This document shows, in pieces, positions 46,022-54,513 of a stretch of 64,000 nt of DNA. The position numbers were made by a program, and so were the translations under genes. The stretch comes from Betaproteobacteria bacterium (GTDB lineage: Bacteria; Pseudomonadota; Gammaproteobacteria; Burkholderiales; CAIKXV01). The notes under the pieces were generated by a model. It was not told the DNA's origin. It saw nothing but the letters and a program-made list of their open reading frames with translations, and did no database searches. The stretch lies in contig CANGYF010000012.1 of assembly GCA_947458265.1 (NCBI GenBank), forward strand, positions 1-64,000. Reading direction: 5' to 3'. Numbering within the stretch: position 1 is the first letter of the stretch; each line of letters opens with the position of its first letter.

Positions 46022-46768
46022 TCACTCGTGGGGTGCGAGGGTATCCGGATTGGCGTCCTGCTGCAGGTCGACCCGGCGCGCGAGCATCCGGTACTCCACC
46101 GCGCCCGCCCGGGCCTGGCGGATCGTGCACCAGGGTGCACTGCTGTCCAGGGACTCCAGCACACCGGGCCCCTCGTTGGATGCCGCGGGTGCCTCGACAT
46201 AGACCCAGCCTCCGGGCGCGAGGCAACCGTCGACGCGTTCGAGCAGGGCCGGCAGCAGCCCGAGCCGGAACGGCGGGTCGAGGAACACCACGTCATGCCC
46301 GTGCGCCGGATCGCTGCCGCGCCGCGCCTCGCGCTCGAGGAAGCGCAGCGCATCGGCCCGCACGAGCTCGATCCGGGTGCCGGCCGGGGGTTCGCCGAGC
46401 TGGCTGCGGCTGGCCTCCAGTGCGCGCAGGATGGCCGGGTCCTGCTCGACCATCACGACCCGTTCGGCGCCGCGCGACGCCGCCTCGAACCCGAGCGCCC
46501 CGCTGCCCGCGAACAGATCGAGGCAGCGCAGGCCGTGCATGTCCTGGCCGAGCCAGTTGAACACGGTCTCGCGCACACGGTCGGGCGTCGGCCGCAGGTC
46601 GTCGGCGGCCGGGAAAGAAAGCATGCGCCGGCGCCAGTAGCCACCGATGATGCGTACCCGCTGCGCCAGTACCGACCGTGGGGCAGAACGTGGGGCAGAC
46701 CCCGGGGCCGGGCGAACGCCGGCCGCATGCGGCGACGCGCGGCGACCGGACGACGGCGGGTTACGCAT
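46022..46768 (-). CDS. rsmD: 16S rRNA m2G966 methyltransferase RsmD
   Basis: Methylates guanine 966 of 16S rRNA. 248 residues from ATG 46768, which overlaps the stop of the upstream peptidase-like gene by one base. SAM motif I LDLFAGSGALGFEAASRGAE and the catalytic VVFLDPPFRLGLLPALL are clear; a basic 35-residue extension precedes the core (RVRIIGGYWRRRML). Confidence 0.95.
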   Translation of the reverse strand: MRNPPSSGRRASPHAAGVRPAPGSAPRSAPRSVLAQRVRIIGGYWRRRMLSFPAADDLRPTPDRVRETVFNWLGQDMHGLRCLDLFAGSGALGFEAASRGAERVVMVEQDPAILRALEASRSQLGEPPAGTRIELVRADALRFLEREARRGSDPAHGHDVVFLDPPFRLGLLPALLERVDGCLAPGGWVYVEAPAASNEGPGVLESLDSSAPWCTIRQARAGAVEYRMLARRVDLQQDANPDTLAPHE

Positions 46769-48201
46769 CAGCGCAGCCTCGGCTGCTGCTGCTGCGGCAG
46801 CGGCGCCGGCGGCGGCGGCTCGTCCGCAGCGCCGACCACGACGGTGACCAGCCGCTGCGGGTCCAGGCGCTGGAAGGCGCGCATGACGTCCTCGCGCGTG
46901 ACCCGCTCGACCAGCTTCGGCCACTGCGACAGCCAGTCGACCGGCAGGTCGTAGAAGCCCATCGCCGACACCAGGTCGAGTACCTCTCGATTGGTGTCCA
47001 TGCGCAGCGGGAAACCGCTCACCAGGTTGCGCCGGGCACCCGCCAGTTCCTGCTCGCTTGGTCCCTTGGACAGGAACTCGAACAGCACGCTGCGCACCAC
47101 CGCGAGCGCCTCGTCGGTCTGGTCGCGGCGCGTCTGCAGGACGATCTGGAAAGGACCCCGGTCCAGCCAGGGCTGCACCGAACTGAACACGCTGTAGGCG
47201 AAGCCACGCTTCTCGCGTACCTCGACCGTGAGCCGGGATGCGAAGCCGCCACCACCGAGGACATGGTTGCCGACCAGCAGCGCGAAGAAGTCAGGGTCGC
47301 TGCGGCTGGCGGCCGGCGTGCCGATCAGGATGTGGCTCTGCAGCGACGGATGCGGCACCCGGCGCACCTGCGCCGCGGCGAGCGAAGGTACCGGCGGCAG
47401 CGTCGGGCGCACGCTGCCCGCGGGCAGCGCGCCGGCCACCTGGCGCGCGATCTCGCCCGCCTCGGCGCGGGAGACATCGCCGACGATCGACACCACCGCG
47501 GACACGCCGTTGTAGAAGCGGCGCCGGAAGTCGACGATCGTCTCGCGCGTGAGTACGCGCACGCCGTCGGCATCGCCGAGCGGGCGCGACGCATAGGGAT
47601 GGCTGCCGTAGGCGGCCGCGAAGAACAGTCGGCTGGCGATGATCGCCGGCCGCGTCGCCTCCTCGCGCAGGTTGCCGCTGGTGCGCGTGCGCTCGCGCTC
47701 GAGCGCAGCGAGGGGGAACTCCGGCGCCTGCACCACGCGCGCGAACACCTCCAGTGCCTGCGCGCGCTCAGGGCGCGACGAGAGCGTGCGCAGCGAGAAG
47801 CCGGCGCGGTCGACGTCGATGCGGCCGGAGAGCTGCGCCCCGACGTCGCCGATGCGGCGCGCGATCTCCTCCTCGCCCAGGCCGCCGGCACCGAAGCGCG
47901 CCAGGTGCTGGGTCATCGCCGCCAGGCCGGAGCGATCGGCCGGATCGAAGGCGGAACCGGCGCGGAAGTCGACCGCGACATCCAGGATCGGCAGGTCGCG
48001 CGACTCGACGAACAGCACGCGCGCGCCATTGTCGAGGGTCCAGGCCTGCACCACCGGGCCACCGCCGGCCTGCGCCGGTACCGCCACCGCCAGCAGGGCT
48101 GGCAGGGCCAGCAGTACCCGGCAGGCAAGGCGCAACCGCCGTACCGGCCGCCAGTCCCGCTGCAGTGCCGCCGCCCGCGCCCGGCCGCCCTCAGTCGACA
48201 T
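46768..48201 (-). CDS. M16-family peptidase-like protein lacking the zinc motif
   Basis: 477 residues with a signal peptide (LACRVLLALPALLAVAVPAQA, residues about 25-45, ending AQA|G). The two M16 domains are recognisable (VQAWTLDNGARVLFVESRDL at the start, VLGGGGFASRLTVEVREKRG in the second half). Where active M16 enzymes have HXXEH, this one has LAAMTQHLARFGAGG, so it should not bind zinc. By analogy with M16B heterodimers it would be the non-catalytic partner of the gene just upstream, with which it overlaps by 11 bases. Confidence 0.9.
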   Translation of the reverse strand: MSTEGGRARAAALQRDWRPVRRLRLACRVLLALPALLAVAVPAQAGGGPVVQAWTLDNGARVLFVESRDLPILDVAVDFRAGSAFDPADRSGLAAMTQHLARFGAGGLGEEEIARRIGDVGAQLSGRIDVDRAGFSLRTLSSRPERAQALEVFARVVQAPEFPLAALERERTRTSGNLREEATRPAIIASRLFFAAAYGSHPYASRPLGDADGVRVLTRETIVDFRRRFYNGVSAVVSIVGDVSRAEAGEIARQVAGALPAGSVRPTLPPVPSLAAAQVRRVPHPSLQSHILIGTPAASRSDPDFFALLVGNHVLGGGGFASRLTVEVREKRGFAYSVFSSVQPWLDRGPFQIVLQTRRDQTDEALAVVRSVLFEFLSKGPSEQELAGARRNLVSGFPLRMDTNREVLDLVSAMGFYDLPVDWLSQWPKLVERVTREDVMRAFQRLDPQRLVTVVVGAADEPPPPAPLPQQQQPRLR

Positions 48202-49606
48202 GCCGCGCGTCCTTCGGTGGCAGCGACGGCTTGCGCTGCGCGACGCCCATGGGCTCCAGCACGGCGACGGTCATCCGGTCGTCGATGAGGTAGCGGCGCG
48301 CGACTTCGCGCACCTGCTCGGCGGTCACCGCCCGCGTGCGCGCGACGAAGCGGTCGAACACCCGGGCCGAATGGCCGACTATCTCGGCCTGTCCGATGCG
48401 GCTCGCCTGCGTGAACATCGAATCCTGCTGGAACAGGTGCTGGGCGACCAGCTGGGTCTGTGCACGCGCCAGTTCCTCGGCGGCAATGCCCTCGCGCACC
48501 ACCCGGGCGATCTCGCCGCGGATCGCCGCCTCGAGCTCGGCGACGCTGCGCCCCTCGCTCGGCGCGGCGCTGACCACGAACAGCCCCGGGCCACGCTGGA
48601 ACTTCTCGTAGCTGGCATCGACGGAGCTGGCCACCCTGTAGTCGCGCACCAGCGCACGCGGCAGCCGCGCGACCTCGCTCGCATCGAGCAGCGCCTCGAG
48701 CACCTCGAGCGCGTAGGGCTCCCAGTCACGCTCGGCATCGCGCAGCACCGGTACGTGGAAACCGAGCATCAGGAACGGACTCTGCGCCGCGCCCTGGAAG
48801 GTCACGCGGCGCGTGCCGCGCTGCTCCGGCTCTACCTGCGGCGAGCGGCGCGGCAGCGGCCGGGCCGCAAGGCGCCCGAAGTGCCGGTTGGCGAGCCGGA
48901 ACACCTGCTCGGAATCGACATCGCCGACCACCACCAGCACCGCGTTGTTCGGTGCATACCAGCGCCGGTAGAACTCGCGCGCGTCGTCGATGGTCAGGTT
49001 CTCGAGATCGTTCATCCAGCCGATGACCGGGGCTCGGTACGGATGCGCGGTGAACGCGGTGGCGTAGAGCTGCTCGAACAGCGCGGCACGCGGCCGGTCG
49101 TCGGTGCGCCAGCGGCGCTCCTCCATCACGACCTGCATCTCGCGCGCGAATACCTCGGGCTGCATCGCCAGGTTCGCCATGCGCTCGGCCTCGAGCTCGA
49201 GCACGGTGCCGAGGTCCTTCGCGGACAGCTGCTGGTGGTAGGCAGTGTAGTCACGCCCGGTGAAGGCATTGTCGCGGCCACCGATCTGGGCCACGCGGCG
49301 CGAGAACTCGCCGTCGGGCAGGCGCCGCGTACCACGGAACATCATGTGTTCGGTGACATGCGCGAGGCCGGTCAGGCCGTTCACCTCGTCGATGCTGCCG
49401 ACCCGGTACCAGACCATCGACACCACCACCGGCGCACGACGGTCCTCGCGCACGACGACCTTCAGGCCGTTGTCGAGCACCCGTTCGACGGTGCCGCGGT
49501 TCGTCGAGCCCGAGGCCAGCAGGGCCGTGCCGAGCAGCAGGACTGCCATCGACAGCCTGCCGGTCAAGAGGGCACGCGACCGCAGAGGGATGGAAACTCG
49601 TAACAT
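48191..49606 (-). CDS. M16-family zinc metallopeptidase
   Basis: 471 residues, exported (hydrophobic SMAVLLLGTALLASGS near residues 19-34). The inverted zinc motif is intact: HVTEHMMF (HXXEH) about residue 84, with the third ligand Glu some 75 residues later in AREMQVVMEERR. Belongs to the pitrilysin/insulinase superfamily, M16B. Expected to pair with the motif-less protein encoded next. Divergent from ftsY with only 55 bases between. Confidence 0.93.
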   Translation of the reverse strand: MLRVSIPLRSRALLTGRLSMAVLLLGTALLASGSTNRGTVERVLDNGLKVVVREDRRAPVVVSMVWYRVGSIDEVNGLTGLAHVTEHMMFRGTRRLPDGEFSRRVAQIGGRDNAFTGRDYTAYHQQLSAKDLGTVLELEAERMANLAMQPEVFAREMQVVMEERRWRTDDRPRAALFEQLYATAFTAHPYRAPVIGWMNDLENLTIDDAREFYRRWYAPNNAVLVVVGDVDSEQVFRLANRHFGRLAARPLPRRSPQVEPEQRGTRRVTFQGAAQSPFLMLGFHVPVLRDAERDWEPYALEVLEALLDASEVARLPRALVRDYRVASSVDASYEKFQRGPGLFVVSAAPSEGRSVAELEAAIRGEIARVVREGIAAEELARAQTQLVAQHLFQQDSMFTQASRIGQAEIVGHSARVFDRFVARTRAVTAEQVREVARRYLIDDRMTVAVLEPMGVAQRKPSLPPKDARHVD

Positions 49607-49661
49607 CGCCTACTGGTTCGTCACCCGATCCGCATTCGGTTCTGATTGCACAAGGGGAAGT

Positions 49662-50744
49662 ATGTTTGGTTTCCTGAAACCGGGCAAGGAAGCACCTGCG
49701 TCCAAGGACGATCCGTCGAAGGACGGCGGTACGGCTGCGCCTGCCATGGCGCAGCCCTCGGGCCAGGCAGAGGCCGCACCGGCCGCACGCCCGGGCTGGG
49801 CGGAACGCCTCAAGGCGGGGCTGCGCGCGACACGCGAGCAGTTGAACCGCAGTGTCGGCGGTACGCTGGGCGCACCGATCGGCGAGGTTGGCGGACAGAT
49901 CGCCGGCCTGTTCGGGCTGGGCCGCAAGATCGACGAGACGCTGTTCGAGGAGCTCGAGACCGCGCTGCTCGCCGCCGATGTCGGCGTCGGTGCCACCCAG
50001 GTGCTGATCGACAACCTGCGCCAGCGCGCGCGCAAGGACGCACTGACCGATGCCTCGCAGCTGCAGACCGCGCTTGCCGATGCGATGACCGGCCTGCTCG
50101 CGCCGCTGGCAAAGCCGCTGGATGTCGGCACGCACAAGCCGTTCGTGATCATGCTCGCCGGGGTCAACGGTGCCGGCAAGACCACCACCATCGGCAAGCT
50201 CGCCGCGCGCTTCCGCGCCGAGGGACGCAGCGTGCTGCTGGCCGCCGGCGACACCTTCCGTGCCGCCGCACGCGAACAGCTCGAAGCCTGGGGCGAGCGC
50301 AACGGCGTGACGGTGATCTCGCAGCAGTCCGGCGATCCGGCGGCGGTGATCTTCGACGCGATCCGGGCAGCGCAGGCGCGAGGCATCGACGTGGTGCTGG
50401 CCGACACCGCCGGCCGGCTGCCCACCCAGCTGCACCTGATGGACGAGATCCGCAAGGTGAAGCGGGTGATCGGCAAGGCGATCGAGGGCGCGCCGCACGA
50501 AGTGCTGCTGGTGCTCGACGGCAATACCGGCCAGAACGCGCTGGCGCAGGTGAAGGCGTTCGATGCCGCGCTGGGCGTGACCGGGCTGGTCGTGACCAAG
50601 CTCGACGGCAGTGCCAAGGGCGGCGTGCTCGCCGCGATCGCGCGCGAACACCCGGTGCCGATCCGCTACATCGGCATCGGCGAGGCGATCGACGACCTGC
50701 AGCCGTTCGAACCGCGCGAGTTCGTGTCCGCCCTGTTCGACTGA
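49662..50744 (+). CDS. ftsY: Signal recognition particle receptor FtsY
   Basis: SRP receptor GTPase that docks ribosome-nascent chains at the membrane. 360 residues: short acidic/Ala-Pro N-terminus, N domain (about 90-155), G domain with P-loop LAGVNGAGKTTTIGKLAARF near residue 165, DTFRAAAREQLEAW, DTAGRLPTQLHLMDEI and VVTKLDGSAKGGVL. ATG 49662 chosen. First gene of ftsY-ftsE-ftsX-rpoH. Confidence 0.98.
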   Translation: MFGFLKPGKEAPASKDDPSKDGGTAAPAMAQPSGQAEAAPAARPGWAERLKAGLRATREQLNRSVGGTLGAPIGEVGGQIAGLFGLGRKIDETLFEELETALLAADVGVGATQVLIDNLRQRARKDALTDASQLQTALADAMTGLLAPLAKPLDVGTHKPFVIMLAGVNGAGKTTTIGKLAARFRAEGRSVLLAAGDTFRAAAREQLEAWGERNGVTVISQQSGDPAAVIFDAIRAAQARGIDVVLADTAGRLPTQLHLMDEIRKVKRVIGKAIEGAPHEVLLVLDGNTGQNALAQVKAFDAALGVTGLVVTKLDGSAKGGVLAAIAREHPVPIRYIGIGEAIDDLQPFEPREFVSALFD

Positions 50745-50755
50745 AGCCGCCGCGC

Positions 50756-51433
50756 ATGATCGAACTCGACCGGGTCGGCAAGCGCTATCCCGCCAGCCAG
50801 GGCAGCGGAGGGCATGACGCGCTCAAGTCCGTCACGCTGTCGATCGGCACCGGCGAGTTCGCGGTGGTCACAGGCCATTCCGGCGCCGGCAAGAGCACGC
50901 TGCTGAAGCTGATCGCCGGCATCGAGATTCCAACCGCGGGCACGGTGCGCGTGGACGGGCAGGAACTTGCCCGTTCGCGCCGCGCGCTGCCGTTCATGCG
51001 GCGCAGGATCGGGCTGATCTTCCAGGACCACAAGCTGCTGTACGACCGCACGGTGTTCGACAACGTGCAGCTGCCGCTGGACATCACCGGCTTCCCGCCG
51101 CGCGAGGCCGCCAAACGGGTGCGCGCAGCGTTGGACAAGGTCGGGCTGCTGTCGCGCGAGCGGGAACGGCCGGTCACCCTGTCGGGTGGCGAGCAGCAGC
51201 GGCTGTGCATCGCGCGCGCGATCGTCCACCGTCCATCCCTTCTGCTGGCCGACGAGCCGACCGCCAACCTCGACATCGACTACGCGCAGGACATCGTCGA
51301 CATCCTGCGCTCGTTCCACCAGGTCGGCGTCACCGTGGTGGTCTCCACTCACGACCTGGTCTCGCTGCGCGCGGCCCGGCCGCGCGTGATCGCCCTGGCG
51401 CAGGGCATGCTCGCCAGCGAGACGCCCCCGTGA
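50756..51433 (+). CDS. ftsE: Cell division ATP-binding protein FtsE
   Basis: ABC ATPase that, with FtsX, controls septal peptidoglycan hydrolases. 225 residues from ATG 50756. Walker A VTGHSGAGKSTLLKLIAGIE, Q-loop IGLIFQDHKLLYDRTVFDNV, signature VTLSGGEQQRLCIARAIVHR, Walker B LLLADEPTANLDID, and a switch His in STHDLV. Lies 11 bases after ftsY. Confidence 0.97.
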   Translation: MIELDRVGKRYPASQGSGGHDALKSVTLSIGTGEFAVVTGHSGAGKSTLLKLIAGIEIPTAGTVRVDGQELARSRRALPFMRRRIGLIFQDHKLLYDRTVFDNVQLPLDITGFPPREAAKRVRAALDKVGLLSRERERPVTLSGGEQQRLCIARAIVHRPSLLLADEPTANLDIDYAQDIVDILRSFHQVGVTVVVSTHDLVSLRAARPRVIALAQGMLASETPP

Positions 51434-51443
51434 GCGGGCGCCG

Positions 51444-52352
51444 ATGAAGGCCTGGATCAACCAGCACCGGCGAGCGCTCGCGGTCACCGCGTGGCAGGTC
51501 CTGCAGGCACCGTTCGCGCACCTTTTCCAGGTGCTGGTGATCGGTGTGGCGATCCTGCTGCCGCTGTTGCTGCACCTGACCGTGCAGAACCTGCAGCGCC
51601 TCGGTGGCGACAGCCAGGCCGACGCGCGCATCGCGCTCTACCTGGCTGCGGATGCGACCGGCAAGGACGCAGACGTGGTGGCGGCGCGGCTGAAGGCGCA
51701 TCCCGGGGTGGCCGGCCATCGCTTCGTGTCGCGCGAAGAGGCGATCAAGGACCTGCGGCGCATCCATGACATCGCGGACCTGGTCGATGCGCTGCCGAAG
51801 AACCCGCTGCCGGATGCCTTCATCGTCCGGGCGAAGTCGACCGACCCGGGCGAGATCGATGCGCTGCGCCGTGAAGCGGCGAAATGGCCGAAGGTCGCAC
51901 TGGCCCAGCTCGACTCGGCCTGGGCGGCACGGCTCGATGCCGGCCTGCGCGTGGCCCGGGCGCTCGGTACCGGCCTGGCCGCATTGCTGGCTGTTGCCCT
52001 GCTGGCGATCACCTTCAACACCATCGGGCTGCAGGTGGTGAACCGGCAGGAAGAGATCGAGGTCAGCCGGCTGATCGGCGCCACCAATGGCTTCATCCGC
52101 CGGCCGTTCCTGTATGCCGGCACCCTGCAGGGCGCCGGCGGTGGCCTGGTTGCCTGCGGGCTCGCCGCGCTGTGCGTGGCCTGGGTGAACCAGCAGATTC
52201 CGAGCCTGGCTGCGCTCTACGGCACCGAAGTGGTCGTGCAGCCGTTGTCACTGCCGGACATCCTGGCAGTGACCGGCTTCGCCGCACTGCTTGGCTGGCT
52301 GGGCGCCTGGCTGGCGGTATCCAGGCACCTCTGGCGCAGCCACCCCGGCTGA
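51444..52352 (+). CDS. ftsX: Cell division permease-like protein FtsX
   Basis: Inner-membrane partner of FtsE. 302 residues, four membrane helices (LFQVLVIGVAILLPLLLHLT; LGTGLAALLAVALLAITFNT; GGGLVACGLAALCVAWVNQQ; DILAVTGFAALLGWLGAWLA) and a periplasmic loop between the first two that contacts EnvC-type activators. The conserved FtsX patch NRQEEIEVSRLIGATNGFIR follows helix 2. Ten bases after ftsE. Confidence 0.96.
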   Translation: MKAWINQHRRALAVTAWQVLQAPFAHLFQVLVIGVAILLPLLLHLTVQNLQRLGGDSQADARIALYLAADATGKDADVVAARLKAHPGVAGHRFVSREEAIKDLRRIHDIADLVDALPKNPLPDAFIVRAKSTDPGEIDALRREAAKWPKVALAQLDSAWAARLDAGLRVARALGTGLAALLAVALLAITFNTIGLQVVNRQEEIEVSRLIGATNGFIRRPFLYAGTLQGAGGGLVACGLAALCVAWVNQQIPSLAALYGTEVVVQPLSLPDILAVTGFAALLGWLGAWLAVSRHLWRSHPG

Positions 52353-52452
52353 GCGTCCTAACGGACAACTCATTGAACGAGCGGACGATTCGCGGTGTCG
52401 GAAGGCTCGACATCCTGTTCCCGATCGTTTTTGTCGGGATTCTGGTGCACCA

Positions 52453-52479
52453 TTAGCACTCTCCCTCGTTAAGTGCTAA
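52453..52479. promoter_or_regulatory. CIRCE operator (HrcA site) upstream of rpoH
   Basis: TTAGCACTC (52453-52461), nine-base spacer, AAGTGCTAA (52471-52479). The consensus CIRCE is TTAGCACTC-N9-GAGTGCTAA, so the left half matches 9/9 and the right half 8/9. It lies 76 bases before the rpoH ATG and would let the HrcA repressor control sigma-32 transcription. A possible -35 box TTGTCG (52431-52436) precedes it, but no good -10 was found. hrcA is not in the window. Confidence 0.85.
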
Positions 52480-52515
52480 AGTTGTTCCATCCAGAGCCGT
52501 TCAGTGTCATGCACT

Positions 52516-52534
52516 CGGCCCGTCCTGCGGGCCG
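52516..52534 (+). other. Small hairpin in the rpoH 5' leader
   Basis: CGGCCCG (52516-52522), tcctg loop, CGGGCCG (52528-52534), a perfect 7-bp stem located just before the ribosome-binding site AAGGAGG (52542-52548; seven bases from ATG 52556). It does not cover that site, so it is not an obvious thermosensor; its role is unknown. Confidence 0.5.
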
Positions 52535-52555
52535 TTCGTCCAAGGAGGCGCATCC

Positions 52556-53461
52556 ATGACCACCGCTGTCGCTTTCTCCGCCGCTGCCCTTCCCGCTGCC
52601 GCGAATCCCCTGTTCGCCACCGGAATGCCGTCGCTGGCTACCGGCAGCCTCGAAACCTACATCCAGACGGTCAACCGGCTGCCGATCCTCACGCCTGAGC
52701 GCGAGACGGAACTCGCGCGCAAGCTGCGTGACAACGACGACCTTTCCGCCGCCCGCGAACTGGTGATGTCGCACCTGCGCGTGGTGGTCTCGGTGGCACG
52801 TGGCTACATGGGCTACGGCCTGCCTCAGGCCGACCTGATCCAGGAAGGCAACATCGGCCTGATGAAGGCGGTCAAGCGCTTCGACCCGGAGCGCGGCGTG
52901 CGGCTGGTCTCGTTCGCGGTGCACTGGATCCGTGCCGAGATGCACGAGTACATCCTGAAGAACTGGCGGATCGTGAAGGTCGCGACCACCAAGGCCCAGC
53001 GCAAGCTGTTCTTCAACCTGCGCAGCATGAAGCAGGCACACGGCACGCTCGGCCCGGCGGAAGTCGCCAGCATGGCGAAGACGCTCGGGGTTCGAAACGA
53101 GGATGTGGTCGAGATGGAAACCCGCATGGGTGGCCATGACGTGTCGCTCGAGCCGGTCGGCTGCGACGACGACGAGTCATCGTTTGGTCCGATCTCCTAC
53201 CTGGCCGACCCGGGCGCAAGCCCGGCGGTGCAACTCGAGCAGGCACAGACTGCACGCCTGCGCCAGGCCGGGCTGGCCGATGCACTGGCCAGCCTCGATC
53301 CGCGCAGCCGCCGCATCATCGAGGCGCGCTGGCTGCAGGAAGAGAACGGCGCGACCCTGCACGACCTCGCGGACGAGTTCGGCGTGTCGGCCGAGCGTAT
53401 CCGGCAGATCGAACAGAAGGCGATGCAGAAGATCCGGGCGAGCCTGCAGGAAGCTGCCTAG
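52556..53461 (+). CDS. rpoH: Heat-shock sigma factor RpoH (sigma-32)
   Basis: Alternative sigma factor for heat-shock promoters. 301 residues. Region 1.2 start NRLPILTPERETELARKLRD, region 2 (VVSVARGYMGYGLPQADLIQ, then EGNIGLMKAVKRFD), the RpoH-specific box QRKLFFNLRSMK just after region 2.4, and region 4.2 (LADEFGVSAERIRQIEQKAM). Preceded by ftsX at 203 bases, with a CIRCE operator in the spacer, and followed by a strong hairpin. Confidence 0.97.
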   Translation: MTTAVAFSAAALPAAANPLFATGMPSLATGSLETYIQTVNRLPILTPERETELARKLRDNDDLSAARELVMSHLRVVVSVARGYMGYGLPQADLIQEGNIGLMKAVKRFDPERGVRLVSFAVHWIRAEMHEYILKNWRIVKVATTKAQRKLFFNLRSMKQAHGTLGPAEVASMAKTLGVRNEDVVEMETRMGGHDVSLEPVGCDDDESSFGPISYLADPGASPAVQLEQAQTARLRQAGLADALASLDPRSRRIIEARWLQEENGATLHDLADEFGVSAERIRQIEQKAMQKIRASLQEAA

Positions 53462-53464
53462 AGC

Positions 53465-53490
53465 GGTGGGGGTCGCGGCAGACCCCCACC
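53465..53490. terminator. Bidirectional hairpin between rpoH and Bug gene 3
   Basis: Perfect 10-bp stem GGTGGGGGTC (53465-53474) / GACCCCCACC (53481-53490), loop gcggca, starting three bases past the rpoH stop and ending seven before the convergent Bug stop. Symmetric, so it can serve both genes; neither side has a good T-run. Confidence 0.65.
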
Positions 53491-53497
53491 ACCGCCT

Positions 53498-54511
53498 TCA
53501 GTCGAACTTGAGTCCGAGTTCCTTGACCACACGCCGTGTGCTGTCGAGCTGCTCGGCAATGAACTTCGCGAATGCCTCGGGCGTGTTGGCCACGCCCTCG
53601 GCCCCGACTTCCAGCAACTGGCGCTGGACGTCGGGCATCGCGACCGTGTCGTGCACCGCCTTGTTCAGGCGCTGTATGACCGGCTTCGGCAGGCCCGCCG
53701 GACCGAGCAGGCCGAACCAGCCGGCCGCTGCGTAGTTCACGCCAGACTCGCGCACCGTCGGTACATCGGGCATCAGCGCGGAACGCGCGGCGCCGCCGAC
53801 TGCCACCGCTCGCAGCCGACCCGCCTTCACCTGCGGAATGCTGCCGGCCATTGGCCCGAAATAGAACTGGGTCTCGTTCGCCACGGTGGCCGCCACCGAT
53901 GGCGCACCTCCCTTGTACGGCACATGCACCGTCCCGTTCGCGATGCCGGCTGCGCTCACGAACAGCGCGATCGCGAAGTGGCTGGTAGATCCGGTGCCGC
54001 CGGACGCATAGTTGAGCGTGTTCGGCTTGGCCCGGGCCAGCGCGACCAGGTCCTTCACGCTGTTCACCGGCAAGGTCGGGTTCACCACCAGCAGGTTCTG
54101 CGAGATCGCGAACAGCGAGACCGGGGTGAAGTCGCGGATCGGATCGTACGAGAGCTTCGGCGAGATCACCGGCGAGAACGAGTGCGTCGAGATCGAACCG
54201 GCAAGCAGCGTGTAGCCGTCGGGCACTGCGCGGGCAGCGATCTCGCCGCCGATGGTGCCGCCGGCGCCGCCGCGGTTGTCGATCACCATCGGAACGCCCA
54301 GTACGTCGGACAGCTTGTTCACCACGATGCGCGCGATCACGTCGTTCGCGCCACCGGGCGGGTTCGGAGACACCAGGCGCACTGCGCGCGAAGGATAGGC
54401 CTGCTGCGCGCCTGCAACGGCAGGGTATGCAAGCGCGAGCGCGAGCGCCGCGGACGAAGCCATGCCGAACCGATGCGCCGGCCTTGCTTTGCTGTACATC
54501 ATCGTTTGCAT
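53498..54511 (-). CDS. Bug/TctC-family periplasmic binding protein 3
   Basis: 337 residues. Signal sequence ALALALAYPAVAGA then QQAYPSRAVRLVSPNPPGGA (mature start about residue 36). Further landmarks: MVIDNRGGAGGTIGGEIAAR and VHVPYKGGAPSVAATV, WFGLLGPAGLPKPVIQRLN near the end. Two bases downstream of the oxidoreductase gene at 54514, so the two are one transcript, and the ligand may be a substrate of that enzyme. Confidence 0.93.
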   Translation of the reverse strand: MQTMMYSKARPAHRFGMASSAALALALAYPAVAGAQQAYPSRAVRLVSPNPPGGANDVIARIVVNKLSDVLGVPMVIDNRGGAGGTIGGEIAARAVPDGYTLLAGSISTHSFSPVISPKLSYDPIRDFTPVSLFAISQNLLVVNPTLPVNSVKDLVALARAKPNTLNYASGGTGSTSHFAIALFVSAAGIANGTVHVPYKGGAPSVAATVANETQFYFGPMAGSIPQVKAGRLRAVAVGGAARSALMPDVPTVRESGVNYAAAGWFGLLGPAGLPKPVIQRLNKAVHDTVAMPDVQRQLLEVGAEGVANTPEAFAKFIAEQLDSTRRVVKELGLKFD

Positions 54512-54513
54512 CC

